A program made the translations under genes and the position numbers. Below, piece by piece: positions 35,387-43,675 of a DNA stretch of 56,866 nucleotides. Positions within the stretch are counted from its first letter, which is position 1, and every line of letters begins with the position of its first letter. The notes beneath the pieces were generated by a model. It was not told the DNA's origin. It did not search any database and saw nothing but the letters and a program-made list of their open reading frames with translations. The stretch is from the NCBI RefSeq assembly GCF_003473295.1, contig NZ_QRMP01000025.1, positions 1 through 56,866 of the forward strand, read 5' to 3'. Source of the DNA: Parabacteroides sp. AM08-6 (GTDB taxonomy: Bacteria > Bacteroidota > Bacteroidia > Bacteroidales > Tannerellaceae).

Positions 35387-36619
35387 ATGAATAAGAAGAA
35401 ACTAATCATCGGTATAGTAGTCGTGCTGGTTGTTGTAGGAGGCTTTTGGCTTTTCACCGGCAAATCGTCGAAAAGCGGTATCAGGCTTGAAATCACAAAA
35501 GTGGGCCGGAGTTCCATTTCGAATACGGTGACGGCAACCGGAACAGTAGAACCGGTAACTGAAGTTGAAGTCGGTACACAGGTTTCCGGTATTATTGATA
35601 AGCTGTATGCAGACTACAATGATGTGGTAAAAGCCGGACAGTTGATTGCAGAAATGGACAAGGTTAACCTGAAAGCTGAACTTGCATCCTCGGAAGCACA
35701 ATTGGCAAGTAGTAAAACGGAGTATGAATATCAGCAAAAGAATTATGCACGTAGCAAAGTCCTGTATGAAAAGAAATTGATAAGCGACTCCGACTATGAA
35801 ACAGCTACTTACAATTACGAAAAAGCAAAGGCCGCATACGACCAGAACAAAGCGGCAATGGTTAAAGTAAAGCGTAATTTGGAGTATGCGACTATCACCA
35901 GCCCGATTAACGGTGTCGTGATTAACCGTGCTGTTGAAGAAGGACAAACTGTTGCCGCCGGTTTCGAAACCCCGACCTTGTTCACGATTGCCGCCGACTT
36001 GACCAAAATGCAGGTGATTGCAGATGTGGATGAAGCTGACATAGGTAATGTGGAAGAAGGACAACGTGTAACCTTTACTGTCGATGCTTATCCTAACGAT
36101 GTATTTGAAGGAAAAGTGATGCAGATTCGCTTAGGTGACAGCGGAAGTAGCAGCAGTAGCTCTACATCATCTTCTTCGACGGTTGTTACATATGAGGTTG
36201 TTATTTCCGCCGATAATCCCGACTTGAAGTTGAAACCACGTTTAACTGCAAATGTGACGATTTTTACATTGGAGCGTGAGAATGTACTGACGATTCCGAC
36301 CAAAGCACTTCGTTTTGTTCCGGAGGCGGAGATACTGACTCAATTAGGCTATACTGTTTCCAATCCAAATACAGAGGTACAAGCCGGTAAACGTCAAGTA
36401 TGGACGAAGAACGGTCAGGAATTGAAGCCGAAATTTGTTACAGTAGGCTCCACCAGTGGGAATATGATTGAAATAACAGAAGGTTTGAATGAAGGTGAAG
36501 AATTGGCTGTCGATTTGGAAGCGGCAACTGCTATTTCGACAGCAGAGGCTGAAACAGAAAGAAGCCCTTTCATGCCAGGCCCTCCGGGAAGCAATAAGAA
36601 GAATAATAAAGCGAAATGA
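35387..36619 (+). CDS. HlyD/MacA-type periplasmic adaptor
   Basis: This is a 410-residue membrane-fusion protein. An N-terminal hydrophobic anchor (LIIGIVVVLVVVGGFWLF) is followed by the lipoyl domain (TGTVEPVTEVEVGTQVSGII, DKLYADYNDVVKAGQLIAE), then a coiled-coil hairpin (residues about 95-165). The second lipoyl half ITSPINGVVINRAVEEGQTV and beta-barrel and membrane-proximal domains follow. A Ser-rich insert (SGSSSSSSTSSSSTVV) sits in the barrel domain. It links the MacB-like transporter to the TolC-like channel. A proline/asparagine/lysine-rich tail ends the protein. The operon order is tolC-hlyD-macB ATPase-permease. Confidence 0.92.
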   Translation: MNKKKLIIGIVVVLVVVGGFWLFTGKSSKSGIRLEITKVGRSSISNTVTATGTVEPVTEVEVGTQVSGIIDKLYADYNDVVKAGQLIAEMDKVNLKAELASSEAQLASSKTEYEYQQKNYARSKVLYEKKLISDSDYETATYNYEKAKAAYDQNKAAMVKVKRNLEYATITSPINGVVINRAVEEGQTVAAGFETPTLFTIAADLTKMQVIADVDEADIGNVEEGQRVTFTVDAYPNDVFEGKVMQIRLGDSGSSSSSSTSSSSTVVTYEVVISADNPDLKLKPRLTANVTIFTLERENVLTIPTKALRFVPEAEILTQLGYTVSNPNTEVQAGKRQVWTKNGQELKPKFVTVGSTSGNMIEITEGLNEGEELAVDLEAATAISTAEAETERSPFMPGPPGSNKKNNKAK

Positions 36620-36690
36620 TGGTGAATTCACACACTTCCTGTTCTCCCTCAAAAGAGGACGGGGAATGTGTCATCTTAATCTGAATCAAA

Positions 36691-37431
36691 ATGAAAGAGA
36701 TAATTAAATTAGAAAACATCAAGCGAGACTTCAAGGTCGGGGATGAAATCGTCCATGCTTTGCGTGGTGTTTCCTTCACTATCTACGAAGGTGAGTTTGT
36801 CACCATCATGGGAACATCCGGCTCCGGAAAGAGTACTTTGCTGAACACGCTGGGTTGTCTGGATACACCTACCGGCGGAGAATACTATCTTGATGGTGTC
36901 TCTGTTCGTACAATGGGGAAAAATTCCCGTGCCACTTTGCGTAACCGCAAAATTGGATTCGTATTCCAAAGCTATAATCTGCTGGCGAAAACAACAGCTG
37001 TAGAGAATGTTGAGCTGCCCTTAATGTACAATCCTTCATATAGTACTTCGGCTCGTCATGAAAAGGCGGTTAATGCTCTTATTGCTGTCGGATTGGGAGA
37101 TCGTTTGATGCATAAGAGCAACCAAATGTCCGGAGGGCAGATGCAGCGTGTTGCGATTGCCCGTGCTTTGGTAAATGACCCGGCTGTTATCCTGGCTGAT
37201 GAGGCTACGGGTAATCTGGATACGCGTACTTCGTTTGAAATATTAGTTCTTTTCCAGAAATTACATGCAGAAGGGCGTACTATCATATTCGTTACTCATA
37301 ATCCGGAAATTGCTCAGTACAGTAGCCGTAACATTACTTTGCGTGACGGACATGTAACGTCCGATATGGTAAATACGAATATTCTGGATGCAACGGAAGC
37401 TTTGGCACGATTACCTAAAAATGACGATTGA
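36691..37431 (+). CDS. MacB/LolD-type ABC transporter ATPase
   Basis: This is a 246-residue ABC ATPase. Walker A is [15 protein letters not shown] (about residues 38-52), the Q-loop is FVFQSYNLL, the signature motif is [15 protein letters not shown], Walker B is [13 protein letters not shown] and the H-loop is [11 protein letters not shown], all intact. It belongs to the MacB/FtsE/LolD group that pairs with FtsX-like permeases. It powers export by the following permease, with the preceding adaptor and TolC-like channel completing a MacAB-TolC-type pump for small molecules or peptides. The gene spacing is 71 bases from the adaptor and 36 to the permease. Confidence 0.94.
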   Translation: MKEIIKLENIKRDFKVGDEIVHALRGVSFTIYEGEFVTIMGTSGSGKSTLLNTLGCLDTPTGGEYYLDGVSVRTMGKNSRATLRNRKIGFVFQSYNLLAKTTAVENVELPLMYNPSYSTSARHEKAVNALIAVGLGDRLMHKSNQMSGGQMQRVAIARALVNDPAVILADEATGNLDTRTSFEILVLFQKLHAEGRTIIFVTHNPEIAQYSSRNITLRDGHVTSDMVNTNILDATEALARLPKNDD

Positions 37432-37467
37432 TGATTTAATATCAATTTTATAGAATCAACACAGAAT

Positions 37468-38688
37468 ATGAACGGAACAAACTTAATAAAAATAGCCCTC
37501 CGGGCACTCGCTAATAATAAGCTACGTGGTTTCCTGACCATGCTGGGTATTATTATCGGTGTTGCATCCGTGATTACGATGCTTGCTATCGGACAAGGCT
37601 CCAAGCGAAGCATACAGGCACAAATCAGCGAAATGGGTTCCAATATGATTATGATACAGCCGGGAGCCGATGTTCGTGGAGGTGTCCGTCAGGATGCATC
37701 TGCCATGGAAACCCTGAAACTGGAAGATTATCAGAATATTGTCGATGAGACTCGCTATGTATCGGCTGTTTCTCCTTCGGTGAATAGTAGCGGACAAGTT
37801 ATTTATGGAGCCAATAATGCCCCTAGTACTGTATATGGTATCAGTCCTGATTATTTGGAAATACGTCGTTATAAAGTAGAAGACGGCGATATGTTTACCG
37901 AACAGGATATTCAAACGGCTGCGAAAGTTTGCGTAGTCGGGAAAACTGTTGTCGATAATCTCTTTCCGGATGGAGGCAACCCCCTCGGTAAAGTTATACG
38001 TTTTCAAAAACTACCTTTCCGTATTGTAGGAGTACTGGAAAGCAAAGGATACAACAGCATGGGGATGGACCAGGACGACCTAATCTTAGCTCCATACACA
38101 ACTATTCAGAAAAAAGTTCTGGCCATTACCCATTTGCAAGGCATTACCTGTTCGGCTCTTGAAGAGAAGTATACCGAGCAGGCTATCGATGAGATAACTG
38201 AAATACTCCGCCGCAACCATAAGTTGAAGAATGAAGATGATGATGATTTTACAATCCGTAGCCAGCAGGAGTTGAGCACGATGTTGACAAGTACTACGGA
38301 TATGATGACCGTGTTGTTGGCGGCTGTGGCGGGTATTTCGTTACTTGTGGGAGGTATTGGTATTATGAACATTATGTATGTCAGCGTGACGGAACGAACG
38401 CGTGAAATTGGTCTTCGTATGAGTATCGGTGCTAAAGGAATTGATATTTTGGCACAATTTCTGATTGAGTCTATTTTGATAAGCGTTACAGGCGGTCTGA
38501 TAGGGGTCATTTTGGGAGTCGGTTCGGCGCTTATAGTAAATGTGGTGGCTCACTTTCCGATATATATTCAGCCTTGGAGTGTTCTGCTGTCGTTTGCAGT
38601 ATGTACCGTTACCGGTGTGTTCTTCGGTTGGTATCCGGCTAAGAAAGCTGCACAACTCGACCCGATAGAAGCTATCCGATATGAATAG
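37468..38688 (+). CDS. MacB-like ABC transporter permease
   Basis: This is a 406-residue permease of the MacB family. An N-terminal helix (GFLTMLGIIIGVASVITMLAIG) is followed by a periplasmic MacB-PCD domain (residues about 50-270) and a C-terminal FtsX domain with three helices (VLLAAVAGISLLVGGIGIMN, LIGVILGVGSALIVNVVAHF, VLLSFAVCTVTGVFFGWYPA). The last residues, KKAAQLDPIEAIRYE, are the standard FtsX-family ending. It acts in the inner membrane with the ATPase encoded just upstream. The two-component pair that follows may control this pump, as is frequent for LytS/LytTR systems. Confidence 0.93.
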   Translation: MNGTNLIKIALRALANNKLRGFLTMLGIIIGVASVITMLAIGQGSKRSIQAQISEMGSNMIMIQPGADVRGGVRQDASAMETLKLEDYQNIVDETRYVSAVSPSVNSSGQVIYGANNAPSTVYGISPDYLEIRRYKVEDGDMFTEQDIQTAAKVCVVGKTVVDNLFPDGGNPLGKVIRFQKLPFRIVGVLESKGYNSMGMDQDDLILAPYTTIQKKVLAITHLQGITCSALEEKYTEQAIDEITEILRRNHKLKNEDDDDFTIRSQQELSTMLTSTTDMMTVLLAAVAGISLLVGGIGIMNIMYVSVTERTREIGLRMSIGAKGIDILAQFLIESILISVTGGLIGVILGVGSALIVNVVAHFPIYIQPWSVLLSFAVCTVTGVFFGWYPAKKAAQLDPIEAIRYE

Positions 38689-38723
38689 GTGGAATCTGTA
38701 AACTCTTTTCCAGATATTATTTT

Positions 38724-38731
38724 TATATTTG
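38724..38731 (+). promoter_or_regulatory. -7 box immediately before the histidine kinase start
   Basis: TATATTTG at 38724-38731 ends six bases before the ATG at 38738, so transcripts starting there would be nearly leaderless. Confidence 0.45.
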
Positions 38732-38737
38732 TAAACG

Positions 38738-39805
38738 ATGAAAACAGAAAAACATATACGCTCGTCAGTTACTCCTCCTTATAAGGGGACAGGTAGTTTT
38801 ATTCATGTTGTGGCTTGGGGAATATTACTGGGATTGCCTTTCTTTTTTACGGGAGGCGAATCTCAAACTGTTACGGTTGGAAGTTATTTGCGTTCCGTCA
38901 TTGTTCCCTTTTCGTTCATGATAGTTTTTTATGTGAACTATTTTGTGCTGATAGATCGTTTTCTGTTTTCAAAACATGGTTGGAAGTTTTTCCTAAGTAA
39001 TGTGCTATTGATAGCAGCGGCTATGTTGTTTGTCCATGCTTTTATGGAACTTTTCCCAAAAATAGAGGGGAGACATCCTCATCCGGAGAGAGAATGGCAG
39101 GATATTGTCGGTTTCTTCATTATTAACTCGATGCTTTATCTGTTGGTAGCAGGGTTAAGTGTCGCTATTAAAATGACAAATAGCTGGTATGCGACAGAAT
39201 CGGCTCGTCGTGAACAGGAAAAAAGCCGGGCGGAAGCTGAATTACAAAATTTGAAAAGCCAGTTGAACCCGCATTTCCTTTTTAATACGTTGAACAATAT
39301 TTACAGCCTGATTGCTTTTAGTCCGGAAAAAGCTCAGGAAGCAGTCCACGATTTAAGCCGCTTGCTACGTTATGTCCTTTATGAGAGCAGTCAGGATTTT
39401 GTTCCGTTGGAAAAGGAAATGGACTTTATCCGTAATTATGTGGAGTTGATGCGTATCCGCCTGCCTCAACATGTGGAGTTACAGACTGATGTAGTTCTAT
39501 CGTCATCTGATATTTATGTTGCGCCCCTTTTGTTTATTTCTTTAATAGAAAATGCGTTTAAACATGGGGTGAGCAACAGTAAACCCTCTTTTATTCATAT
39601 CAGTGTCCGCCAAGAAGGGGGACGCATTATTTGCAGTATTCGCAATAGCTATTTTCCCAAGAATACGGAACAAGACAAAAGTGGTTCCGGTATCGGCCTC
39701 CAGAATTTGTGCCGGCGGCTTGAATTGCTTTATCCTTCACGGCATATTTTCACCTATGGCCAGCAAGGTGATGTGTATAACTGTATTCTGGAATTGCAAT
39801 CGTAG
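38738..39805 (+). CDS. LytS-type sensor histidine kinase
   Basis: This is a 355-residue membrane histidine kinase (His_kinase PF06580 type). It has about four hydrophobic helices in residues 20-150 (IHVVAWGILLGLPFFFTG, VIVPFSFMIVFYVNYFVLI, FLSNVLLIAAAMLFVHAFM, FFIINSMLYLLVAGLSVAI). A coiled coil and the phospho-acceptor His in LKSQLNPHFLFNTLNNIY follow. The ATP-binding domain has LFISLIENAFKHGVSN and SGSGIGLQNLCRRLELLY. No extracellular sensor domain is present, so it probably senses a membrane signal. It pairs with the LytTR regulator 47 bases downstream. Confidence 0.92.
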   Translation: MKTEKHIRSSVTPPYKGTGSFIHVVAWGILLGLPFFFTGGESQTVTVGSYLRSVIVPFSFMIVFYVNYFVLIDRFLFSKHGWKFFLSNVLLIAAAMLFVHAFMELFPKIEGRHPHPEREWQDIVGFFIINSMLYLLVAGLSVAIKMTNSWYATESARREQEKSRAEAELQNLKSQLNPHFLFNTLNNIYSLIAFSPEKAQEAVHDLSRLLRYVLYESSQDFVPLEKEMDFIRNYVELMRIRLPQHVELQTDVVLSSSDIYVAPLLFISLIENAFKHGVSNSKPSFIHISVRQEGGRIICSIRNSYFPKNTEQDKSGSGIGLQNLCRRLELLYPSRHIFTYGQQGDVYNCILELQS

Positions 39806-39823
39806 TTTTTTGTGTTAACTTTG
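39794..39823 (+). promoter_or_regulatory. Separate promoter of the LytTR regulator gene
   Basis: TTG at 39794-39796 (within the kinase 3' end), a 19-base spacer and TAACTTTG at 39816-39823. The regulator can therefore be expressed without the kinase. Confidence 0.6.
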
Positions 39824-39852
39824 TATTGTTCTACCTTATAATAGAAACGTTT

Positions 39853-40623
39853 ATGAAACTAACATGCGCAATTATCGACGATGAACCGTTGGCAACAGGT
39901 TTGCTGGGAAGCTATGTGGACAAAACTCCGTTTTTGGAGTTGAAAGGAGCTTACAATAGTGCAGTCACTGCCCTTGGAGAACTGACAAGCCAACCAGTCG
40001 ATTTGCTTTTTTTGGATATTCAGATGCCGGAACTGAGTGGCATGGAATTTTCGCGTATGTTAGGAACAGATACTCGTATCATTTTTACAACAGCCTTTGG
40101 CCAGTACGCATTAGATAGTTATAAAGTAAATGCCTTGGACTATTTGTTAAAGCCTATCAGTTATCCTGATTTTTTGAAATCAGCGAATAAAGCGTTGCAA
40201 TGGTACGAGTTATTGCGTGGTGACACGGTTGAAACCGCAGATAATTTCCAGATAGACAATGGTGTACATAGCCACCTGGCTTCTCATTCTTCAGTGGAAT
40301 CTATTTTTATAAAAACCGAGTATAAACTGGTACAGATAGAACTTCGTAAAATCCTTTATATCGAAGGACTTAAAGACTATGTAAAGATATTTGTAGAAGA
40401 TGAACCACGTCCTGTCCTTTCCTTAATGAGCATGAAAGTGATGGAAGAAATGCTGCCTCCCGACCGCTTCATCCGTGTGCATCGTTCTTTCATTGTCCAG
40501 CCTGAAAAGATTAAGGTGATAGAACGTAACCGTATTGTGTATGGCAAGGAATATATTCCGATTTCAGACAATTATAAACAGAAATTTATGGAATTCTTGT
40601 CCCAACGTTCTTTGTTGCCTTAA
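39853..40623 (+). CDS. LytTR-family response regulator
   Basis: This is a 256-residue regulator. The receiver domain (MKLTCAIIDDEPLATGLLGS, acceptor Asp in VDLLFLDIQMPELSGMEF, Lys in LDYLLKPISYPDF) is followed by a LytTR DNA-binding domain (IFIKTEYKLVQIELRKILYI, PDRFIRVHRSFIVQPEKI). The ATG at 39853 is preferred over one nine codons upstream because MKLTCAIIDDEP is the usual start and the upstream one lies close to the promoter. Phosphorylated by the adjacent LytS-type kinase, it would act as a transcriptional activator; the efflux operon just upstream is the obvious candidate target. Confidence 0.92.
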   Translation: MKLTCAIIDDEPLATGLLGSYVDKTPFLELKGAYNSAVTALGELTSQPVDLLFLDIQMPELSGMEFSRMLGTDTRIIFTTAFGQYALDSYKVNALDYLLKPISYPDFLKSANKALQWYELLRGDTVETADNFQIDNGVHSHLASHSSVESIFIKTEYKLVQIELRKILYIEGLKDYVKIFVEDEPRPVLSLMSMKVMEEMLPPDRFIRVHRSFIVQPEKIKVIERNRIVYGKEYIPISDNYKQKFMEFLSQRSLLP

Positions 40624-40632
40624 TAACCGACA

Positions 40633-42087
40633 TCAGAACAGTTCGAGCAGTAATTTCTCTAAATCTCCGGTCATTCGGCCCATGGAACATGAGTAATTGT
40701 TGGAGAAAACGGCTATCGCATATTTTCTACCCTCTATCGTAACATAACCGGCATAGCTTCTTACCCGTGTGATACCACCACTTTTCAGACGGGATTTACC
40801 TTGCAGCTTTGTTCCTTTCAGGAAATTGCGGACAGAGCCTTCCAAGCCGGGCTGTGGAAGAGAGGTAATGAAGGCGTCTGCTTCAAGTGATTTTGTTGCC
40901 ATATAAACGAGTAAATCACCAATAAACCGGGCGGAAACTTTGTCGGCCGGTGCCAGACCGCTTCCGTCATACATCCAAAGTGGAAAGGTATCAATTCCTT
41001 TTTTCTTCCAATGTGCTTTAGTTATCCGGATACCCCGTTCGAAGGAAGAAATAACTTCATTTTTGCCAGGTTTATATTGCAGGCCAATTGTTTTTATCAG
41101 AGCATCAGCAAATAGATTATGGCTGACATGATTTGTTATGGACGCTAATTCGCGTAGCGTCGGGGAATAGGTCGTGATGATGGTTGTTCTATTACCCTCT
41201 TTCCACCTTCCGGCTTCTGCCTCTATTCGGTAGCAGGAAGAAGAAGATTCTATCTCTACACCTTTCTGTTTTAACTTCTTTTCCAGATAATGGGCTAAGA
41301 AAAGAGCCGGGTCGGGAATATCGCCTTTTAAAGAATAACGTTCCCGATTTGCCGGAACAACGCCATGTAAATAACGTTCGTTTGCTAATGGAGTGCCGAT
41401 AATGTATGCGCTGTCGGATGGTATTACTGCGGTTTTCAAATAATTATGGAAATGTATGGATATTTCCGGTTCGCATCCTTGTATTACGGGGCGAGTACCA
41501 CCGGTTCCTGTTTTAAGAATTAATTTGTACATATTATCGAAAACCGAAATGCCATAACTTCCGGGTGCATAGTAATTTCCCATATCCTCACGCAACCATT
41601 TGATGGAAGAACCTTCGGTATCGAAAATACTTTCGTCCGAAATGATGGCTCCCTCTATTTTCTGTATGCCGGCTTTTTGTATGGCTACTATCCATTTGTC
41701 CATGAAAGAGTTGCTTCCCTGGGTGAGATAGGAAGAGCCTAAAGACGGGTCACCACTACCTTTGATGTACAGATTTCCTTTTAATATCCCATTTTCTATC
41801 GTCCCTTCATATTCCAAAGAGGTAGGAAAACGATAGTCTCCTCCTAATATTTCAAGGGCCGTAGCCGTTGTAACGGTTTTCATCACAGAGGCTGGTGATA
41901 CTTGTAAATCAGGATTATAAGCATATACTGTTTTGCCTTCTTGTATGTCTTTTACAATCAAGGAAAAAGAGGCACCTTTCATATAAGGCAACTGTGTGAG
42001 CCGCTTTACCGGTTGAGGAACTTGGGCCGTTACTGGTAAAAAGAGACAAATTGAGAGGCAGAGTGTTAATATTTTGTTTTGTATCAT
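40633..42087 (-). CDS. dacB: D-alanyl-D-alanine carboxypeptidase/endopeptidase (PBP4 type)
   Basis: This is a 484-residue class C penicillin-binding protein with a signal peptide (cleavage near PVTAQ). The nucleophile motif is S67-x-x-K70 in VSPASVMKTVTTATALEIL. An SxN-like SNHVSHN occurs near residue 320, and the KTG-type motif is KSGGITRVRSYAG near the C-terminus (KSG instead of KTG). The long insert between SxxK and SxN is characteristic of the PBP4/DacB family. It trims or cuts peptidoglycan cross-links in the periplasm and binds beta-lactams. It is divergent from the AI-2E transporter gene, sharing a promoter region. Confidence 0.91.
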   Translation of the reverse strand: MIQNKILTLCLSICLFLPVTAQVPQPVKRLTQLPYMKGASFSLIVKDIQEGKTVYAYNPDLQVSPASVMKTVTTATALEILGGDYRFPTSLEYEGTIENGILKGNLYIKGSGDPSLGSSYLTQGSNSFMDKWIVAIQKAGIQKIEGAIISDESIFDTEGSSIKWLREDMGNYYAPGSYGISVFDNMYKLILKTGTGGTRPVIQGCEPEISIHFHNYLKTAVIPSDSAYIIGTPLANERYLHGVVPANRERYSLKGDIPDPALFLAHYLEKKLKQKGVEIESSSSCYRIEAEAGRWKEGNRTTIITTYSPTLRELASITNHVSHNLFADALIKTIGLQYKPGKNEVISSFERGIRITKAHWKKKGIDTFPLWMYDGSGLAPADKVSARFIGDLLVYMATKSLEADAFITSLPQPGLEGSVRNFLKGTKLQGKSRLKSGGITRVRSYAGYVTIEGRKYAIAVFSNNYSCSMGRMTGDLEKLLLELF

Positions 42088-42109
42088 AACATTTTATACT
42101 ACTTTATTC

Positions 42110-42129
42110 TATCTTTGCTGACAAAGATA
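42110..42129. promoter_or_regulatory. Face-to-face -7 boxes of dacB and the AI-2E transporter
   Basis: TATCTTTG at 42110-42117 (plus strand, for the gene at 42140) and its mirror image on the minus strand (complement of 42122-42129, for dacB at 42087) are four bases apart. Expected transcription starts overlap, so the two polymerases would interfere. Confidence 0.55.
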
Positions 42130-42139
42130 AAAATTAAAT

Positions 42140-43291
42140 ATGAACCCATTGTTCGATAAACCGTTTACATTTGACAGAGTAGTGCGTATTGTGTTCGGTG
42201 TATTGGTGCTGGGAGGCATTATCTATTTAATAGCCTTGCTGCGCAATGCCCTGTTGCCGTTCTTGATAGCCTGGTTATTAGCTTACATGATGCAACCGTT
42301 TGTTCGCTTTTTCCAGTACAAAGTCGGGATAAAAAGTCGTATTTTATCTATTGTGGCGGTATTAATATCCACATTGTTACTTCTCTCACTTGCTTTTGCA
42401 TTAGTCGTACCTTCCGTTACTCAGGAAGCAAACCGGACACTCGAACTGATGCGCATACATAATGAGTATGGTCATATTCCGATGATTCCCCGTGCTTGGA
42501 CAGATTTTATCGAGAAAAATATTGATCCTGACCAGCTAGCCCAATTATTAAGTAAGGAAAACATAGAAAATGCAATCAAGCAGATAGCGCCCAAGATGTG
42601 GTTGTTGTTGACAAACACATTCTCCATACTTTTTAGTATTACTATAATTTTCGTTATTTTCCTATATTTTGTCTTTATTCTTTTAGATTACGAGCGGATT
42701 GCCAATGGATGGATAAAATTAATTCCTTCGCGTTATCGTCCTTTTGTCAAAGGATTAGCCGATGATGTAGAGTTTAGCATGAACCGTTATTTCCGCGGGC
42801 AATCCCTGATAGCTCTAAGTGTCGGTATTTTATTGGCAATTGGTTTTAAGATAATAGGTTTTCCCCTAGCTGTAGCCTTAGGGCTTTTTATCGGTGTTTT
42901 GAATTTGATTCCCTATATGCAGACAATAGGCATAATACCTATGATACTTTTAAGTCTGATAAAAGCTGCAGAAACCGGTGAAAACTTTTGGATGATATTC
43001 GGATTGGGAATATTAGTTTTAGGCATAGTACAATGTATTCAAGATTTATATCTGACTCCCCGCATTATGGGGAAAGCAATGGGATTGAATCCTGCTATCA
43101 TTCTTCTGTCTCTATCTATTTGGGGGACATTGTTAGGCTTTATCGGTTTAATTATAGCGTTGCCGTTAACCACTTTGTGCCTTTCTTATTATAAACGTTT
43201 TATTCTGATGGAAGATGAGCCTTCAATGGAGAATTCAGGAGAAATGCTTTCTGATATCGATAAAAAACACATAGAGGAAGTAAAAAAATAG
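42140..43291 (+). CDS. AI-2E family (PerM-like) membrane transporter
   Basis: This is a 383-residue inner-membrane protein with about eight helices: FGVLVLGGIIYLIALL, LLPFLIAWLLAYMMQPFV near the N-terminus, a cytoplasmic/periplasmic helical insert at about residues 90-150, then FSITIIFVIFLYFVFILL and the conserved block GVLNLIPYMQTIGIIPMILL. NPAIILLSLSIWGTLLGFIGLIIALPL near the end is the family signature. AI-2E proteins export small molecules or act as sodium/proton antiporters; the AI-2 name reflects E. coli TqsA, and the substrate here is unknown. It lies upstream of tRNA-Lys. Confidence 0.9.
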   Translation: MNPLFDKPFTFDRVVRIVFGVLVLGGIIYLIALLRNALLPFLIAWLLAYMMQPFVRFFQYKVGIKSRILSIVAVLISTLLLLSLAFALVVPSVTQEANRTLELMRIHNEYGHIPMIPRAWTDFIEKNIDPDQLAQLLSKENIENAIKQIAPKMWLLLTNTFSILFSITIIFVIFLYFVFILLDYERIANGWIKLIPSRYRPFVKGLADDVEFSMNRYFRGQSLIALSVGILLAIGFKIIGFPLAVALGLFIGVLNLIPYMQTIGIIPMILLSLIKAAETGENFWMIFGLGILVLGIVQCIQDLYLTPRIMGKAMGLNPAIILLSLSIWGTLLGFIGLIIALPLTTLCLSYYKRFILMEDEPSMENSGEMLSDIDKKHIEEVKK

Positions 43292-43300
43292 CATAAAGTA

Positions 43301-43330
43301 TTGCGTATATAAAAAAAACGCCTACCTTTG
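43301..43330 (+). promoter_or_regulatory. Promoter of tRNA-Lys
   Basis: TTG at 43301-43303, a 19-base spacer and TACCTTTG at 43323-43330, about 30 bases before the tRNA. Confidence 0.7.
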
Positions 43331-43360
43331 CACCCGCATTACAGAAGTAACGCACCGGAT

Positions 43361-43433
43361 GATTCGCTAGCTCAGCAGGTAGAGCACATCCCTTTTAAGG
43401 ATGGGGTCCTGGGTTCGAACCCCAGGCGGATCA
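43361..43433 (+). tRNA. tRNA-Lys (anticodon TTT)
   Basis: The 73-base gene starts GATTCGC and its acceptor pairs with GCGGATC at the 3' end, including one G-T pair. The D-arm has TAGCTCAGCAGGTAGAGCA. The anticodon stem CATCC/GGATG encloses the loop CTTTTAA with anticodon TTT at 43394-43396. The T-arm is CTGGG-TTCGAAC-CCCAG, discriminator A at 43433. CCA is not encoded. The integrative element is inserted at its 3' end and restores the tRNA sequence. Confidence 0.96.
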
Positions 43434-43435
43434 CT
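43421..43435 (+). repeat. attL core (direct repeat in tRNA-Lys)
   Basis: CCCAGGCGGATCACT, containing the T-stem end, acceptor 3' strand and discriminator of the tRNA. Identical at 56479-56493. Confidence 0.85.
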
Positions 43436-43457
43436 AAAAACAAAAGAAAAACCAAGC

Positions 43458-43498
43458 AAATCCCTGATAATCAGACATTATCAGGGATTTCTTTTTTC
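43458..43498 (+). terminator. Element-borne terminator replacing that of tRNA-Lys
   Basis: AAATCCCTGATAAT (43458-43471) pairs perfectly with ATTATCAGGGATTT (43477-43490), then CTTTTTT. It lies just inside the left end of the element and would end tRNA transcription. Confidence 0.85.
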
Positions 43499-43645
43499 TG
43501 GCAGGTAGCAGAAAATAGCCGTTTCAAGCATATTATCGGTGGATAAATCGTGGGACTAAAATTTAATTCAAAAAAGTCCCACGAATTTGCATCTTTCTCA
43601 CTGATTCATAGCTTTTTGCATGGTCACACTTTGGAAGAGAATACA

Positions 43646-43653
43646 TAGTTTTG
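43646..43653 (+). promoter_or_regulatory. -7 box TAGTTTTG of the integrase gene
   Basis: TAGTTTTG lies 23 bases before the integrase start. No good -33 TTG is seen. The following GTAACTCTAAAA (43653-43664) recurs beside attR at 56460-56471. Confidence 0.45.
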
Positions 43654-43675
43654 TAACTCTAAAAACGATGTAAAA

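Noticed and set aside
43328..43546. Open frame across tRNA-Lys
   Set aside because: It spans the tRNA and a terminator, so it is not coding.
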